A DNA stretch of 64,000 nucleotides from an uncultured Massilia sp. (GCA_946481275.1 CAMLMV010000003.1:179556-243555); one strand, 5' to 3'; numbered from the stretch's first letter, positions 1-8,451 are shown. Notes: generated from the sequence alone by a model not told the origin. Program-made: numbers and translations.

Positions 1-1
1 G

Positions 2-667
2 CAAAACATCGTCGCGCAACAGCACATCCAGGCGGTTGCGGGACAGCGCGTGAACATCCATGCAGGCAAAGGCATGTCGCTGTTTGCGCACCGGGACGGC
101 ATGAAGCACATCGCGCGCGCCGGCAAGGTGGAGATCCAGGCACAGCAGGACAGCATCGGCATCGCGGCGGACCGGGACGTGAAAATAACCGCCAGCCAGG
201 GCGATGTCGTCATTGCGGCCAAGTCGAGCATCACGCTGTCATGTGGCGGTGCGTATATCAGGATCGCGGATGGCAAGATCGAACATGGCTGTGCGGCCGA
301 CTTCACGGTCAAGGCTGGGAGGCACAAGTTTGAAGGGCCTGCACGTCGCGACGCTGAGTTGCCGTTCTTTCCGTCGGCTGACCACACCAGTTGGCTGAAA
401 CTTGATCTGGATGGCTTTCAAGGAAAGGCGATGGCAGGCGTGCCATATACCCTGCACTTCGCCGATGGCAAGCAGAAGAACGGCAAGTTGGATGGGAATG
501 GCGTGGCCGAAGAGCGCAATCTGCCCGACGCCGTCACCAAGGTCGTGTATCACAACCCGCCAGACGCCAGGGACGCGCTGCGTCCGGCGACGGCCGAGTT
601 GCTGTCCAGGGTCGATTCCATTGTCACCGGCAAACCGGCGGCGACGTGCAGCGGGGGAGCCGAATGA
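2..667 (+). CDS. Type VI secretion tip protein VgrG, C-terminal part (5'-truncated by window edge)
   Basis: The open frame runs in from the left edge, so the true start lies outside the window. The visible 221 residues begin with short beta-repeat sequence alternating charged and small residues (KVEIQAQQDSIGIAADRDVK, then ITLSCGGAYIRIADGKIEHG), as in the VgrG/DUF2345 spike needle. After the typical HKFEGPA segment comes about 100 residues with a beta-rich stretch (YTLHFADGKQKNGKLDGNG) resembling the Ig/transthyretin-like extensions found on effector-carrying spikes. VgrG caps the Hcp tube and delivers effectors bound to its tip. Its stop overlaps the next start in ATGA, so the downstream protein is probably translated with it and is a good cargo candidate. 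Family call is strong; the role of the extension is inferred. Confidence 0.85.
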   Translation, partial: QNIVAQQHIQAVAGQRVNIHAGKGMSLFAHRDGMKHIARAGKVEIQAQQDSIGIAADRDVKITASQGDVVIAAKSSITLSCGGAYIRIADGKIEHGCAADFTVKAGRHKFEGPARRDAELPFFPSADHTSWLKLDLDGFQGKAMAGVPYTLHFADGKQKNGKLDGNGVAEERNLPDAVTKVVYHNPPDARDALRPATAELLSRVDSIVTGKPAATCSGGAE

Positions 668-2217
668 TGGCGACAAGCGACGATACCCTGGATGCGTTGA
701 ACGAAGTTCACGGGCGCGAAAAGCCGGACGATGTGGGCGTGGGCGAATGGATATGGGGTGCGTTGCAGGGTGACTTCAATGCGGAGCGATCGACGGGGCA
801 GATCGGATTCGACATGGTGGTCTCGCTGTTTCCGATCGTCGATACCGTCTGCGACCTGCGCGACTTGTGCGCGAACATCCGACAATACCGGCGCGATCCG
901 GACAACAAGATCACCCTGTTTTTCATCGCGACCACGGCGGTCGGGTTTTTCCCGGAGGCCGGTACCGTCGTCAAAAGTGCCCTGCGCCTCGTATGGGTCT
1001 ATCTGAAGCCCGTCATCAAGCATGCCGATGACATCACGAATGTCAGCAAGTTGGTGGCGGCGGCAAATCGGGCGTGCGATGCCGCGCTTCCGAAAATCAC
1101 TGAGTACCTGCAGCACAACCGTGTGTTGAAGTGGGCGACGGACGGCAAGATACCGGATCTATACCGGTTCCTCGCGCAGGCAATCCGCGAAGCGGCGGAC
1201 AAAATCGGTCCGGCGAAGCTGGGCCGGCTGCTGGATGAAAAGATCGTCGATTTGAAAGCTTTGCTCCACAAGATACGGCCGGCGGTACCCAGCACAGTTC
1301 GCGAGCATATCGATGAATTCCTGAAGCTGATCGATGCGGTGCGCCGGCGGATGAGCAGTGCGATCCAGCAGTTCACACAACCGGTGCGGACGGTGCTGAA
1401 AGTCATGGCTAAAAGGCTGGATGATCAGGCGTGGCGCGTGCAGGTTTATCAAACCAATCGTGGGTGGATCGCGCCGATGTCGGAATCGGGAGCAGCTAAA
1501 CTGATCAATGCGAAGCCGCCAAAGTGGGCGAAAAAGCGCCCCAAACACATGAAGCATCCGCGCTTGAAAATGTCCGATGAAGAAATTAAAGCGCTGATGA
1601 AGGCAAACCACGGACATCCGCCGCTCCAGAAATGGCTCGTCGAAACGTTTTCTCGGAATGGTGGGTGTAGAGCGGACAAAATCAAGGGACCAGCGAAGCT
1701 TTACCGCATTGTTGATCCGTCCAACGAAGGTGCAGGTATATTCTGGATGACTGAGGAGGAGTTTAAGGCACTCAAGAACCGGGACGAATGGCGTGAGAAA
1801 TTCGCCGTCAAGCCCGATTGGAACCAAAACGGCTCGTTTGTCGAATACGAGATCAAAGACGGCGAAACGTTGGCGGTGTGGCGCGGCCCTGCAGCTAGTC
1901 AAGACCTAGCGGGAACAGACCGTTACCTCGAAGGAGGCGGTGAACAAATTGTCTTTTTTCCGGAGAAAAGGGACGAGATGGTTCGGCCGTTGCCCAGAAT
2001 TGATAAAAGCACTGGACGAGAACTGGTAGATCATCAAGGAAATCTTGATCGACGGGTGGAGTATATGGACGTGACCGGGGTGGCGGCACCGGCTAAACTT
2101 AGATCCAAAATCATAGATCCACATATAAAGGGGCCGCTAAGTACAGGATGGGGGGCGGCGGATTACACGGAGCAGGAAGCGCAACGAATATTGCTGTCCG
2201 CCCCAATGCCGAAGTAA
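664..2217 (+). CDS. Candidate T6SS-delivered polymorphic toxin, C-terminal NADase/ART-like domain suspected
   Basis: A 517-residue protein starting in ATGA overlap with the vgrG stop, behind a GGGGGAG ribosome site. No signal peptide is seen. Residues about 20-130 (GEWIWGALQGDFN, then DMVVSLFPIVDTVCDLRDL and FFIATTAVGFFPEAGTVVKS) look like the hydrophobic pre-toxin regions of T6SS effectors. The middle is helical and charged. The last ~180 residues have KLYRIVDPSNEGAGIFW followed later by YLEGGGEQIVFF. That Arg, Gly-Phe, GGG-x-Gln order is reminiscent of TNT-type NAD glycohydrolase or ADP-ribosyltransferase toxins. The toxin role is inferred from position (vgrG before, immunity-like genes after) and architecture; the enzymatic class is only a weak motif resemblance. 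Confidence 0.55.
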   Translation: MMATSDDTLDALNEVHGREKPDDVGVGEWIWGALQGDFNAERSTGQIGFDMVVSLFPIVDTVCDLRDLCANIRQYRRDPDNKITLFFIATTAVGFFPEAGTVVKSALRLVWVYLKPVIKHADDITNVSKLVAAANRACDAALPKITEYLQHNRVLKWATDGKIPDLYRFLAQAIREAADKIGPAKLGRLLDEKIVDLKALLHKIRPAVPSTVREHIDEFLKLIDAVRRRMSSAIQQFTQPVRTVLKVMAKRLDDQAWRVQVYQTNRGWIAPMSESGAAKLINAKPPKWAKKRPKHMKHPRLKMSDEEIKALMKANHGHPPLQKWLVETFSRNGGCRADKIKGPAKLYRIVDPSNEGAGIFWMTEEEFKALKNRDEWREKFAVKPDWNQNGSFVEYEIKDGETLAVWRGPAASQDLAGTDRYLEGGGEQIVFFPEKRDEMVRPLPRIDKSTGRELVDHQGNLDRRVEYMDVTGVAAPAKLRSKIIDPHIKGPLSTGWGAADYTEQEAQRILLSAPMPK

Positions 2218-2244
2218 GCCATTGACTAAAAAATGGGAATGAAA

Positions 2245-3225
2245 ATGCGAAATATGCACTTGGAAGCCGCCATATGGAACCTTTTTACTTCGCCGGAGTT
2301 CTTCGAGGAGGCCGCGCGTGAATGCGAACGAACAATGGCGTGGTTTGGGACCCTGGCGACTGCACGAAACGTAGTTAATTTCGGCCGGAATAATCAAATT
2401 TACGACATGTTTAGACGAAAGGCGAATGACTTCCGACGCGGCGCTGAATTGGCGGCGCTTGGTGATTACGAGGTGTTATGGCAGGTCGCGCAAAGTATTA
2501 GCGGAGATGCTCGCGGGATCATGGAGCAGCCATTGCATAGTTGGATGACTGCTGCCGAATATCAGGAATTCGGTGACATAAGATTAAGTCGCTTGCTCGC
2601 ATTTGCCGACCAGATTGAAAGTGCGATCAACAATGCGATGACAGCAGGAGAAAGCTTTTTGCATCCCGATCCAGACTGCCCCGAGCGCAGTGACGATGAC
2701 GACGGATTCCCAGGAGATAGCATCGTTAAAGCTTATAGCGACAACGTCCGGTGGTATAAAGAGCCGCTGTTTTGGACTCTGCCGGATCCTCTTCCAGAAT
2801 ACGTAATCGACGAATCAGTCACCTGCCGAACAGGCGACGAAGTTCCGTGGACCGGCGTCTGGTATCCCGACACGCGATTGGAAGGATATAGCCTCACTTT
2901 TGCCATCAAAGGCATGGTGATGCAACCAGCATTCCGGATTGTGAAGACTATTGAAGAGCGCAGTTGCGAAAGTGGCGGTGCAATATTTGGTAGCCCCGTT
3001 ACCGTTGCGGTTGCCACGACTTGGCATCCAGTCGTTCCTTCCGGCCGTCCGCTCGACCAGGAACCCGAACTGCGCGCCAAAGCTGGCGAGCAATGTCCGA
3101 AAGCCGGCATCTGGCAACCAATGGAACCCGGTGCGTCGGATCGACGATACGAGGTCGGCGAAATAATGGGAAGCCTTGGGTCACCTTATGGCTACACAGT
3201 CTGGCGGTGGAAGTTTGAACGATAA
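2245..3225 (+). CDS. Probable T6SS immunity protein (Imm71/Imm72-like)
   Basis: A 326-residue soluble protein 27 bases after the candidate toxin. Several in-frame ATGs exist (2233, 2239, 2245, 2254). I chose 2245 because the duplicated copy downstream begins with the same MRN-N/H-L sequence. The N-terminal ~70 residues carry EFFEEAARECERTM and NFGRNNQI. The C-terminal part contains two related motifs, CRTGDEVPWTGVWYPD and CPKAGIWQPMEPG, a Cys-Gly-Pro-Trp pattern I associate with Imm71/Imm72 immunity proteins of polymorphic-toxin loci. Base composition is clearly more AT-rich than the metabolic genes that follow, as is common for toxin/immunity cassettes. Function as antidote is inferred from position and the duplicated copy. 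Confidence 0.5.
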   Translation: MRNMHLEAAIWNLFTSPEFFEEAARECERTMAWFGTLATARNVVNFGRNNQIYDMFRRKANDFRRGAELAALGDYEVLWQVAQSISGDARGIMEQPLHSWMTAAEYQEFGDIRLSRLLAFADQIESAINNAMTAGESFLHPDPDCPERSDDDDGFPGDSIVKAYSDNVRWYKEPLFWTLPDPLPEYVIDESVTCRTGDEVPWTGVWYPDTRLEGYSLTFAIKGMVMQPAFRIVKTIEERSCESGGAIFGSPVTVAVATTWHPVVPSGRPLDQEPELRAKAGEQCPKAGIWQPMEPGASDRRYEVGEIMGSLGSPYGYTVWRWKFER

Positions 3226-3324
3226 ACACTTCTATCCAGTCACGCCGTCGTTTCTTGACGGGGTCCAATGTATCGAACATCTGCAGTACCGGGACATGGA
3301 TGAATAGCGAGACTGGAGCAAAAA

Positions 3325-3592
3325 ATGCGAAATGTAAACTTGAAAACCGTGCTGTGGAACCTCTTCACTTCATTTGAATTCTTCGAAGAGACTGCGCGCG
3401 AATGCGAACGAATAATGAATTGGTTTGACATCCTCATGGTTGCGCAAGGTGTTACTAACTTCGGCAGGAACAACCAAATTTGCGATACGTTTGAGAAACG
3501 AGCGAGCGACTTCAGGCGTGGTGCCGCACTAGCAAGGCCACGACTTGGCATCCGCTAATTCCTTCAAGCCGTCTGCCCGGCCTGGAAACCTG
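3325..3592 (+). pseudogene. Decayed second copy of the immunity gene, with internal deletion
   Basis: From 3325 (ribosome site GGAGC) the first ~70 codons are a clear paralogue of the gene at 2245: same LWNLFTS, FFEE-AREC and NFGRNNQI motifs, mostly conservative changes. At about 3533-3540 the sequence jumps to a stretch matching 3014-3070 of the intact copy (shared CCACGACTTGGCATCC). The middle ~480 bases are missing and the frame is shifted, giving a stop at 3556-3558. The homology continues as untranslated DNA to about 3592. A 77-residue peptide could still be made. Confidence 0.8.
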
Positions 3593-3600
3593 AGCGCTGC

Positions 3601-3626
3601 AAACAAACCGGGCGCCGAAGCGCCCG
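3601..3626 (-). terminator. Rho-independent terminator of the purine (minus-strand) operon
   Basis: CGGGCGC (3609-3615) pairs with GCGCCCG (3620-3626). Read on the minus strand the loop is TTCG and the stem is followed by GGTTTGTTTG. It lies 17 bases past the stop of the M20 hydrolase gene, the last gene of the operon. Confidence 0.7.
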
Positions 3627-3642
3627 CAGTCACGAAGAAGTC

Positions 3643-4887
3643 CTAGTCGAGCAGATCGAACAACGTCCGCGCGACGACCTTGGTCGCGCGGCGCAGGTCT
3701 TCCAGGTCGATGTGTTCGTCGGCGCGCTTGGCGTTGCTCTCGCCGACCGTGCGCGGGCCGCAGCCGTACAGCACGGCCGGGACGCCCGCTTCGCCGAACA
3801 GGCGCGCGTCCGTGTACAGCGGCGTGCCGGCCGCGCCGATCTCTTCGCCGAACACATTCGTCGCGTGGCGCGACAGGGCGTCGACCAGCGGGCGGTTGCC
3901 GTCCAGCGGCTGCAGTGCGTTCGCCAGCAGCATGCGCTTGATCTCGACGGTGATGCCGGCGCTGTCGGCGACGGCGTCCTGGATCACCTTGCGGATCGTC
4001 GCTTCCACTTCGGCCGGGTTCTCTTCGGGGATCATGCGGCGGTCCAGCTTCAGCACGACCTTGCCCGGCACGACGTTCGTGTTCGTGCCGCCCTCGATCA
4101 GGCCCACGTTCAGGTACGGGTGGTTGATGCCCTTGACCTGGCTCTTCACCTTTTTATATTGCGTGTTCTGGTCGTACAGCGCGACGAGGATGCGGGTCGC
4201 GGCCTGCAGCGCGTCGACGCCCGTTTCCGGCACGGCCGCGTGGCCCATCTTGCCGTTGACCGTCACTTCCATCTGCAGGCAGCCGTTGTGCGCCGTGACG
4301 ACCTGGTAGCTGAAGCCCGCGGCGATCAGCAGGTCGGGCTTGACGAGGCCTTGCTGCAGCAGCCAGCCCGGGCCCAGTTCGCCGCCGAATTCCTCGTCGT
4401 ACGTGAAGTACAGTTCGACGCCGCCCTTCAGCGGGGCGCCCAGTGCTTCCAGCGCGCGCGTCGCGAACGTGAAGGTCGCGAAATCGCATTTGCTGACGGC
4501 GGCGGCGCGGCCGAACAGCCGGCCGTCGACGACTTCGCCGCCGTACGGATCGTGCGTCCAGCCTTCGCCCGGCGGCACCACGTCGCCGTGTGCGTTCATG
4601 GCGACGGTGCGGCCCGGGCCGTACTTGCGGCGCACGATGAGGTTCGTGATCGTCTCCAGACCGGCGGCCTTGACGGTCGGCGCCGGGACCGAGTGCTTCT
4701 CGGCCTCGAAACCGAAGTCCTTCAGCAGGTCGGTCGTGCGCTCCGCGTGCGGCGCGTTGTTGCCCGGCGGGGTGTCGGTCGGCACGCGCACGAGCTCCTG
4801 CAGGAAGCGCACCTCCTCGTCGAAGTGGGCGTCGATCCAGGAGTCGAGGGCCTCGTAGGGGGCGGCGGTTTTATCGGTCGTGGTCAT
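3643..4887 (-). CDS. M20-family metallohydrolase (ArgE/DapE-like), substrate unknown
   Basis: A 414-residue cytosolic amidohydrolase-type protein with the metal-site motif NAHGDVVPPG (His100, Asp102), the acidic YFTYDEEFGGE (Asp164-Glu166) and dimerisation-domain motif GKMGHAAVPETG. At the place where ArgE/DapE enzymes have GRG-x-x-D-M-K-G, with the metal-bridging Asp, this protein reads GRAAAVSKCDF, so the canonical bridging residue appears to be Val. It is the last gene of a minus-strand operon, one base after the UraD-AllC fusion. Context suggests it hydrolyses a ureide or carbamoyl intermediate of urate breakdown. A peptide or N-acyl amino acid substrate is equally possible from sequence alone. 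Confidence 0.75.
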   Translation of the reverse strand: MTTTDKTAAPYEALDSWIDAHFDEEVRFLQELVRVPTDTPPGNNAPHAERTTDLLKDFGFEAEKHSVPAPTVKAAGLETITNLIVRRKYGPGRTVAMNAHGDVVPPGEGWTHDPYGGEVVDGRLFGRAAAVSKCDFATFTFATRALEALGAPLKGGVELYFTYDEEFGGELGPGWLLQQGLVKPDLLIAAGFSYQVVTAHNGCLQMEVTVNGKMGHAAVPETGVDALQAATRILVALYDQNTQYKKVKSQVKGINHPYLNVGLIEGGTNTNVVPGKVVLKLDRRMIPEENPAEVEATIRKVIQDAVADSAGITVEIKRMLLANALQPLDGNRPLVDALSRHATNVFGEEIGAAGTPLYTDARLFGEAGVPAVLYGCGPRTVGESNAKRADEHIDLEDLRRATKVVARTLFDLLD

Positions 4888-4888
4888 G

Positions 4889-6661
4889 TCAGAATTCCGT
4901 GGCGAGTTGGTCGAGAAGGGTTTGGAAAGCCCGGACGCACAGTTCGGTGTCGTCGTTGGTGATGGATTCGAGCGGGTTGTGGCTGATGCCGGCGTTCAGC
5001 CCGCGCAGGAACAGCATGGCCTGCGGCAGGATGTCGTGGATCTTCATCGCGTCGTGGCCGGCGCCGCTGGGCATGCGGAAGACGGGCAGGCCCAGCGTCT
5101 CGACGGCGCGTTCCCAGCGCTGGCGCCATGCGGTCGCGCAGGGCGCGGCGGCGGCGCGCATCGTCTCTTCCAGCGAGAACTGCAGGCCGCGGCGGGCGCA
5201 GATCGCGGCCAGTTCGGCCTGGATGTCGGCGGCGGCGGCGTCGCGCACCTCGTTCGTCGTGGCGCGCACGTCCAGTGAGAAGCGGCAGCGGCCCGGCACG
5301 ACGTTGATCGAACCGTTCGGCACCTCCAGCATGCCCACGGTGGCGACGAGATCCGGCACGGCGCCGCCGCGCTTCTCCGCGAACAGCACCAGTTCGGCCG
5401 CGGCGGCGGCCGCGTCGCGGCGCATCGTCATCGGCGTGGTGCCCGCGTGGCTGGCGACGCCGACGATCTCGCCGACAAATCGCACGCTGCCGTTGATCGA
5501 CGTGACGACACCCAGCGGCAGGTCGAGGTCGTTCAGCACCGGGCCCTGTTCGATGTGCGTCTCGACGAAGCCGAGGTATTTCGACGGATCGCGCTTCAGT
5601 GTCGCGATGTCGTCGACGTTCAAGCCTGCATGCGCAATCGCATCGCGCATCGTGATGCCGTTCGCATCCTGTTGATCGAGCCAGCTGGTGTCGAAACCGC
5701 CGCACAGCGCACCCGACCCGAGGAACACGGCTTTATAACGCTGGCCTTCTTCTTCCGCAAAGCCGACGACCTCGATGCCGTACGACAGCCGCTTGCCCTG
5801 GCGGTGCAGTTCGCGCACGCAGGCCATCGGCACGAGGATGCCCAGGCGGCCGTCGTACTTGCCGCCGTTGCGCACGGTGTCGTAGTGCGAACCGGTCAGC
5901 AGGCGCTGCGCGGCCGGATCGGCGCCATGATAGATGCCGACCACGTTGCCGACGGCGTCGATGGCGACGTCGTCGAAACCGCAGTCTTCGCGCATCCAGC
6001 GCGCCAGCTGGGCCGCGGCCGCGCGGTGTGCCTCCGTCAGGTAGGTCACGCAGAGCTCTCCGCGCTCGGCGTAACCCGGTTCGCTGTGCGCTGCCAGCTG
6101 CTCGTGCCAGTCCCACACGAGGTTGCCGAGGGCCGGGTGCTGGTCGAACTTGTCGTCAAGGCGGATCTCGGCGATGCGGTGGATGTTGCGCAGTGCTTCC
6201 GCGAACTCGAAGTCCGGACCATTGGCGAGGCGGCGCGCGAACGTGGTGATGATCTCGGCCTTTGGCAGGCCCAGTCCGCGCGGGCCGCGCACGGCGAGGA
6301 TGAACGGGAAGCCGAATTTCGCGTTGTAGTCGGCGTTCAGTTGCTGGATTTTCGCGAATTCCTCCGGCGTGCAATTCGTCAGGCCGGCCTTGTTCTGCTC
6401 ATTCGTCGATTCGGCCGTCAGCGTCTTGCTGACCATGGCCTTGCCCGCGAGCTCCGGGTGGGCGCGGATCAGGCCCAGTTGTTCTTCACGCGACGCTTCG
6501 CGCACGGCTTCGACGAGGCCGCGCTTCAGTTGCGCCAGCGTGGCGAACGGGCGCTTCGCCCAGGCGCGCGCCGCGATCCAGGGCGAGTGTTCGTAGACGC
6601 CGTCCAGTAGAAAGGTGAAGCCCGCTTCGTCGGCGGCGTTGAGTGTCTCCAGGGTTAACAT
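4889..6661 (-). CDS. OHCU decarboxylase (UraD) - allantoate amidohydrolase (AllC) fusion
   Basis: A 590-residue fusion. Residues ~1-170 are 2-oxo-4-hydroxy-4-carboxy-5-ureidoimidazoline decarboxylase, with the catalytic RAHPELAGKA and the conserved KFGFPFILAVRG; it yields S-allantoin. Residues ~180-590 are an M20 hydantoinase/carbamoylase-type allantoate amidohydrolase, with GSHYDTVRNGGKYDG and GFAEEEGQRY for the metal site, ETHIEQGPVL, and SGAGHDAM near the C-terminus. It would convert allantoate to ureidoglycine, CO2 and ammonia. The start MLTLETLNAADEAG matches usual UraD starts. The allantoinase acting between the two activities is the gene immediately upstream (5-base gap), so three consecutive steps come from two adjacent genes. 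Confidence 0.92.
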   Translation of the reverse strand: MLTLETLNAADEAGFTFLLDGVYEHSPWIAARAWAKRPFATLAQLKRGLVEAVREASREEQLGLIRAHPELAGKAMVSKTLTAESTNEQNKAGLTNCTPEEFAKIQQLNADYNAKFGFPFILAVRGPRGLGLPKAEIITTFARRLANGPDFEFAEALRNIHRIAEIRLDDKFDQHPALGNLVWDWHEQLAAHSEPGYAERGELCVTYLTEAHRAAAAQLARWMREDCGFDDVAIDAVGNVVGIYHGADPAAQRLLTGSHYDTVRNGGKYDGRLGILVPMACVRELHRQGKRLSYGIEVVGFAEEEGQRYKAVFLGSGALCGGFDTSWLDQQDANGITMRDAIAHAGLNVDDIATLKRDPSKYLGFVETHIEQGPVLNDLDLPLGVVTSINGSVRFVGEIVGVASHAGTTPMTMRRDAAAAAAELVLFAEKRGGAVPDLVATVGMLEVPNGSINVVPGRCRFSLDVRATTNEVRDAAAADIQAELAAICARRGLQFSLEETMRAAAAPCATAWRQRWERAVETLGLPVFRMPSGAGHDAMKIHDILPQAMLFLRGLNAGISHNPLESITNDDTELCVRAFQTLLDQLATEF

Positions 6662-6666
6662 TGTTC

Positions 6667-7611
6667 TTACTCCCACGCGAATGCGGTGTCGGGGTTGTAG
6701 GGATGCACGCTCTTCCAGTGGCGCGCGATGTCGATGCGGCGCGTGACCCACACGCGGTCGTGCTGTTCGATGTAGTCCAGGAAGCGCTGCAGCGCGCGGA
6801 AGCGTCCCGGGCGGCCCAGCAGGCGGCAGTGCATGCCGATGCTGAGAATGGACGGGCGCTCGCCGCCTTCCTGGTAGTGCACGTCGAACGCGTCGCGCAG
6901 GTACGAGAGGAACGGGTCGCCGTGCGAGAACCCCTGGGGCAGGGCGAAGCGCATGTCGTTCGCGTCCAGCGTGTACGGCACGACCAGTTGCGCCGCCTGG
7001 GTGCCGTCCGTCTTGCGCACCTTCAGCCAGAACGGCAGGTCGTCGCCGTAATAGTCGCTGTCGTATTCGAAGCCGCCGTAGTCGGCGACGAGGCGGCGCG
7101 TGTTCGGGCTGTCGCGGCCCGTGTACCAGCCCAGCGCCCGTTCGCCTGTCAGGCGCTCGATGGCTTCCATGCCGCGCGCCATGTCCGCGCGCTCCGTCGC
7201 TTCGTCGACGTTCTGGTAGCTGATCCAGCGGTGGCCGTGGCATGCGATCTCGTGGCCCAGTTCCTTGAACGCGGCCGTCACGTCCGGGCTGCGCTCGAGG
7301 GCCATGCCGACGCCGAAGATCGTCAGCGGCAGGCCGCGCTTCTCGAATTCGCGCAGGATGCGCCAGACGCCCACGCGCGAGCCGTATTCGTAGATGCTTT
7401 CCATCGACAGGTGCCGGGCAGGGAACGACGCCGGGTTGAACATCTCGGACAGGAACTGCTCGCTGCCGGCGTCGCCGTGCAGCACGCTGTTCTCGCCGCC
7501 TTCCTCATAGTTCAGGACGAACTGCACGGCGACGCGGGCGCGGCCCGGCCAGTCGGCATACGGCTGCTCGCGGCCGTAGCCGGCGAGGTCACGTGGATAG
7601 TGCTGGGTCAT
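6667..7611 (-). CDS. puuE: Allantoinase PuuE (polysaccharide-deacetylase fold)
   Basis: A 314-residue protein with the whole-length signature of the metal-independent PuuE allantoinase: RDLAGYGREQPYADWPG at the N-terminus, FVLNYEEGGENSVLHGD, EIACHGHRWISYQ and GWYTGRDSPNTRR. It opens the hydantoin ring of allantoin to allantoate. The gene lies between the GntR regulator (19-base gap) and the UraD-AllC fusion (5-base gap) and is clearly in the same transcription unit. Confidence 0.93.
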   Translation of the reverse strand: MTQHYPRDLAGYGREQPYADWPGRARVAVQFVLNYEEGGENSVLHGDAGSEQFLSEMFNPASFPARHLSMESIYEYGSRVGVWRILREFEKRGLPLTIFGVGMALERSPDVTAAFKELGHEIACHGHRWISYQNVDEATERADMARGMEAIERLTGERALGWYTGRDSPNTRRLVADYGGFEYDSDYYGDDLPFWLKVRKTDGTQAAQLVVPYTLDANDMRFALPQGFSHGDPFLSYLRDAFDVHYQEGGERPSILSIGMHCRLLGRPGRFRALQRFLDYIEQHDRVWVTRRIDIARHWKSVHPYNPDTAFAWE

Positions 7612-7630
7612 GATGGCTTGTTCTTTAGGA

Positions 7631-8380
7631 TTACGGGTGAAGGATGTCGGCCAGGTCCACGCGCTGCGGATCGAGGTGCAGGTTGTGCTGGACGTTGGCC
7701 AGGTGTTTCGAGACGAGGCGCACGGCCGCCTTGACGTCGCGCTTTTCGAAGGCGTCGACGATGGCCACGTGCTCGTCGAGGGATTCTTCGGCCGACTGCG
7801 ACGACTGGCGCATCAGTGCGATCAGCGAGGAGCGCGTCAGCAGTTCGGAGAGCATCTGCACGAGCACCTGGTTGCCGAGCATCTGCGCCAGAACGAGGTG
7901 GAAGTCGCCCAGCAGGCGCGTGCGACCCGGCACCTCGGCGTTGTTGACGGCGGCGCGTTCCAGCTCCAGGTGGTCGCGCAGCTGCCTGATCTGCGCGTCG
8001 GTGATCGTCGCGCACAGCTGCTTCGTGACGGCCGTCTCGAGGATCGCGCGCACTTCGAACACGTCGTTCGCTTCCTCGGCCGTCGGGGTGGCGACGAAGG
8101 CGCCGCGCGCCGGCTCCAGCACGACGAGGCGGTCGCGCGACAGCTGGTTGAACGCCTGGCGCACGACGGTGCGCGACACCTTGAAGATGTCGCCGATCTT
8201 CTGTTCGGACAGCTTCGTGCCCGGCATCAGGCGGCGTTCGGCGATCGCGGTGGTGATGGAGTCCACGATGCGCTGCGTGGCGCTGCCGGACGGCACGCCC
8301 GCGGGCGATGCGCTTGCGGGCGTATCATGGACTTCGTCGGTCAGGGGAACGATCTTCAGGGGTGTGCGGGCTCGGCTCAT
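7631..8380 (-). CDS. GntR-family (FCD/FadR-type) regulator of the purine island
   Basis: A 249-residue protein. I use the ATG at 8380 (MSRARTPLKIV), which removes a non-family N-terminal extension. The winged helix lies at ~35-100 (SGSATQRIVDSITTAIAERR, then VSRTVVRQAFNQLSRDRLV). The FCD ligand domain has the Asp/His metal-type residues DFHLVL, DEHVAIVD and SKHL. It is divergent from uraH, with a perfect palindrome between them (8418-8431), and is the first gene of the allantoin operon. Likely a local repressor relieved by a purine-breakdown intermediate; the ligand is not predictable from sequence. Confidence 0.88.
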   Translation of the reverse strand: MSRARTPLKIVPLTDEVHDTPASASPAGVPSGSATQRIVDSITTAIAERRLMPGTKLSEQKIGDIFKVSRTVVRQAFNQLSRDRLVVLEPARGAFVATPTAEEANDVFEVRAILETAVTKQLCATITDAQIRQLRDHLELERAAVNNAEVPGRTRLLGDFHLVLAQMLGNQVLVQMLSELLTRSSLIALMRQSSQSAEESLDEHVAIVDAFEKRDVKAAVRLVSKHLANVQHNLHLDPQRVDLADILHP

Positions 8381-8402
8381 GGTCACGGAAAACAATAAGT
8401 GA

Positions 8403-8430
8403 TTGACATCGTGTCTGAAGTGTATACACT
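8403..8430 (+). promoter_or_regulatory. Promoter for uraH/puuD direction
   Basis: A perfect -35 TTGACA (8403-8408) is followed after 16 bases by TACACT (8425-8430). The -10 lies inside the palindromic operator, so bound repressor would block RNA polymerase directly. Transcription would start near 8437, about 55 bases before uraH. Confidence 0.6.
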
Positions 8431-8431
8431 T
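8418..8431. promoter_or_regulatory. Palindromic GntR operator, site 1
   Basis: AAGTGTATACACTT is a perfect 14-base palindrome midway between the divergent gntR and uraH genes. GTATAC-centred palindromes are typical operator cores for GntR/FCD regulators. Autoregulation plus control of both operons is the natural reading. Confidence 0.7.
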
Positions 8432-8451
8432 TTCCAAAAAAAGAAAACACA

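Noticed and set aside
6662..7243. Upstream extension of the UraD-AllC frame
   Set aside because: It reads through puuE in the wrong frame; the UraD domain begins at 6661 with its usual first residues.
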